DNA of 64,000 bases. Origin: Betaproteobacteria bacterium. Lineage in GTDB: Bacteria; Pseudomonadota; Gammaproteobacteria; Burkholderiales; Burkholderiaceae_F. Made by a program: the position numbers and the translations under genes. The DNA lies in NCBI GenBank assembly GCA_016861185.1, contig BOKW01000006.1, forward strand, positions 62,001 to 126,000, given 5' to 3'. The notes under the pieces are model-generated. The model had not been told where the DNA came from. It saw nothing but the letters and a program-made list of their open reading frames with translations, and did no database searches. Of the stretch, positions 63,099-64,000 are shown in pieces; position 1 is the stretch's first letter; every line of letters begins with the position of its first letter.

Positions 63099-63459
63099 GC
63101 TTTGGAAATCGGGCGGAACAAGCCAAACGCTGGCGCACGGGCTGTTGGCATGCCTTCCGTCATTAACGCTCCTCGGTGCTCCCAATGTGGCAAGCGCCGG
63201 CGAATACTTCGAGTTCGCCGCTGCGGTGGCCGATGAGATGGCCGACGAAGGTGCTTCCATTCTTGTCTTTGATCGGCGCGTTTTCACCACGTCGATGGAA
63301 GCCGAATCCCAATCCGCCACGTCCGAATGGGTGCTGAGTCGCGACTTCGATGATGAAGCGTTCGCCCGACTCGCCCTGTCCTTGTTGGAAAAGCAGCGGC
63401 GCCTTCCGTCCGACATGGAAGCCATCATCTCTAGCCGGCTCAGTGCGCTGTACGACTAA
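63082..63459 (+). CDS. Uncharacterised protein of the TIGR04255-linked module (125 aa)
   Basis: A 125-residue protein starting 17 bases inside the TIGR04255 gene in another frame, so probably co-translated. No recognised domain. It has a mildly hydrophobic segment (LAHGLLACLPSLTLLGAPNVASAG) near residue 17, then an acidic helical region (EYFEFAAAVADEMADEGA) and a C-terminal helix (ARLALSLLEKQRRLPSDMEAII). The hydrophobic segment could be a membrane or signal helix, or the core of a soluble domain. Ten bases separate it from the next gene. Confidence 0.65.
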   Translation: MSPSTRLWKSGGTSQTLAHGLLACLPSLTLLGAPNVASAGEYFEFAAAVADEMADEGASILVFDRRVFTTSMEAESQSATSEWVLSRDFDDEAFARLALSLLEKQRRLPSDMEAIISSRLSALYD

Positions 63460-63468
63460 TGTCTGGGA

Positions 63469-64000
63469 ATGCCGCTTTCGCTTGAGGACGCTCACGTCTT
63501 TCTGCCGAAGTACCTCTCGCCGGCAGATCGTGCCGAGCTCTTTAGTGAGCTAAGTCGCCTTCCACAGACGCATTCCTACTACGGCACTGTCGAGGACGAT
63601 GCACCCTATCAGGGTGATGGGTGGTCTGCCGTCGATTTCTTCGATGTCGACGTTGGGAAACGCCGGAGGGTTCGCGCCGTCATTATCTCCAACACGTGCG
63701 ATATCGCGCCGGACAATACGCGCACGCGGCCAATGCGTGTGTGCGTTTCGCCCATCATCAGGATTAGTCGACTTGTGAATGAACTCGAGATGGCCGGCGT
63801 AGCTCCCGGCGCAATAGCAGATCACTTGGAAACGCTGCGGCGCCAAGAGATTTCGAACATGTTTTATCTTCCTGCGGGTGCCAGTCTAGAAGAAGAATCC
63901 GTGGTGATGTTCGACAATCTTCAGTCACTAGCAAACGCGACTTTTTTCGAGAACCAGCAGAAGGTCCGTCTGTTCTCTTTGAGTCAGGCAGGGTTTTGGT
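63469..64000 (+). CDS. Uncharacterised protein of the TIGR04255-linked module, 3' end outside window
   Basis: Open from ATG at 63469 to the window edge (177 codons, no stop), so it is truncated at the right. The protein starts MPLSLEDAHVFLPKYL and has VRAVIISNTCDIAPDNTRTR near residue 70, where the N-T-C-D-I sequence is conspicuous. It continues with RQEISNMFYLPAGASLEEES. It has no signal peptide. I do not recognise the family. A cysteine-containing NTCDI motif on a predicted beta strand end may be catalytic, but this is guesswork. Same low-GC composition as the two preceding genes and tight spacing. Confidence 0.7.
   Translation, partial: MPLSLEDAHVFLPKYLSPADRAELFSELSRLPQTHSYYGTVEDDAPYQGDGWSAVDFFDVDVGKRRRVRAVIISNTCDIAPDNTRTRPMRVCVSPIIRISRLVNELEMAGVAPGAIADHLETLRRQEISNMFYLPAGASLEEESVVMFDNLQSLANATFFENQQKVRLFSLSQAGFW

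Overview
The window looks like a chromosome segment of a GC-rich betaproteobacterium, probably Burkholderiales or a close relative. The evidence is gene content and order: a coxB-coxA-ctaG-DUF2970-coxC cluster followed by SURF1, ctaA, ctaB and SCO; an adjacent rpoH; a moeB-ctpA-envC-gpmA run facing rhodanese-grxC-secB-gpsA; a Bug-type tricarboxylate receptor; and PEP-CTERM proteins. Most genes are around 70% GC (for example 43 of 60 bases at 30541-30600). I see no tRNA, rRNA, CRISPR array, insertion sequence or replication origin.

Layout. 1-9950: the tail of a PEP-CTERM protein, then the conserved cell-envelope and housekeeping block (moeB, ctpA, envC, gpmA divergent from a rhodanese, grxC, secB, gpsA, a LOG-family gene), then trmL, comF and bioC. 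9950-24800: the aa3-type cytochrome c oxidase locus. Structural genes and copper/heme assembly genes lie on the plus strand, but a minus-strand stress block (prkA-yeaH-spoVR) sits between coxC and SURF1. 24800-33100: two uncharacterised genes, rpoH under a CIRCE/HrcA-type operator, ftsEX, and a symmetrical polyphosphate locus (ppk1-sixA facing a thioredoxin gene and ppx). 33200-41600: a CPBP protease, then a seven-gene minus-strand operon that joins a complete peptide-type ABC importer to two amidohydrolases of N-acyl amino acids. 41700-47400: a YgbA_NO protein, a beta-propeller-like protein, ftsY, rsmD, coaD, a DUF418 membrane protein, and a PEP-CTERM gene behind a good sigma-54 promoter. 47500-57800: a secretin-N/MOSC/AsmA operon, a membrane protein, rppH, a third PEP-CTERM gene, and a DUF3482/DUF2868 GTPase-membrane pair. 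57000-60600: a LysR regulator divergent from a split AtuA-like pair and a Bug solute receptor. 60750-64000: ychF, then a sharp drop to about 53-55% GC with three tightly packed accessory genes. The first is a TIGR04255-family protein, the second is unrecognised, and the third runs off the window end.

Several dispersed intergenic palindromes recur. One is a purine-rich 'acacggagaacacagag' inverted repeat whose arms provide stop codons. Another is a 'ccccccttt...aaaggggggg' element that is read through into protein in at least one place. The strongest regulatory observations are the CIRCE element over the rpoH promoter and the -24/-12 promoter of the PEP-CTERM gene. The most likely novel biology is the low-GC three-gene module at the right edge. 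All identifications are from reading motifs; no database search was run.
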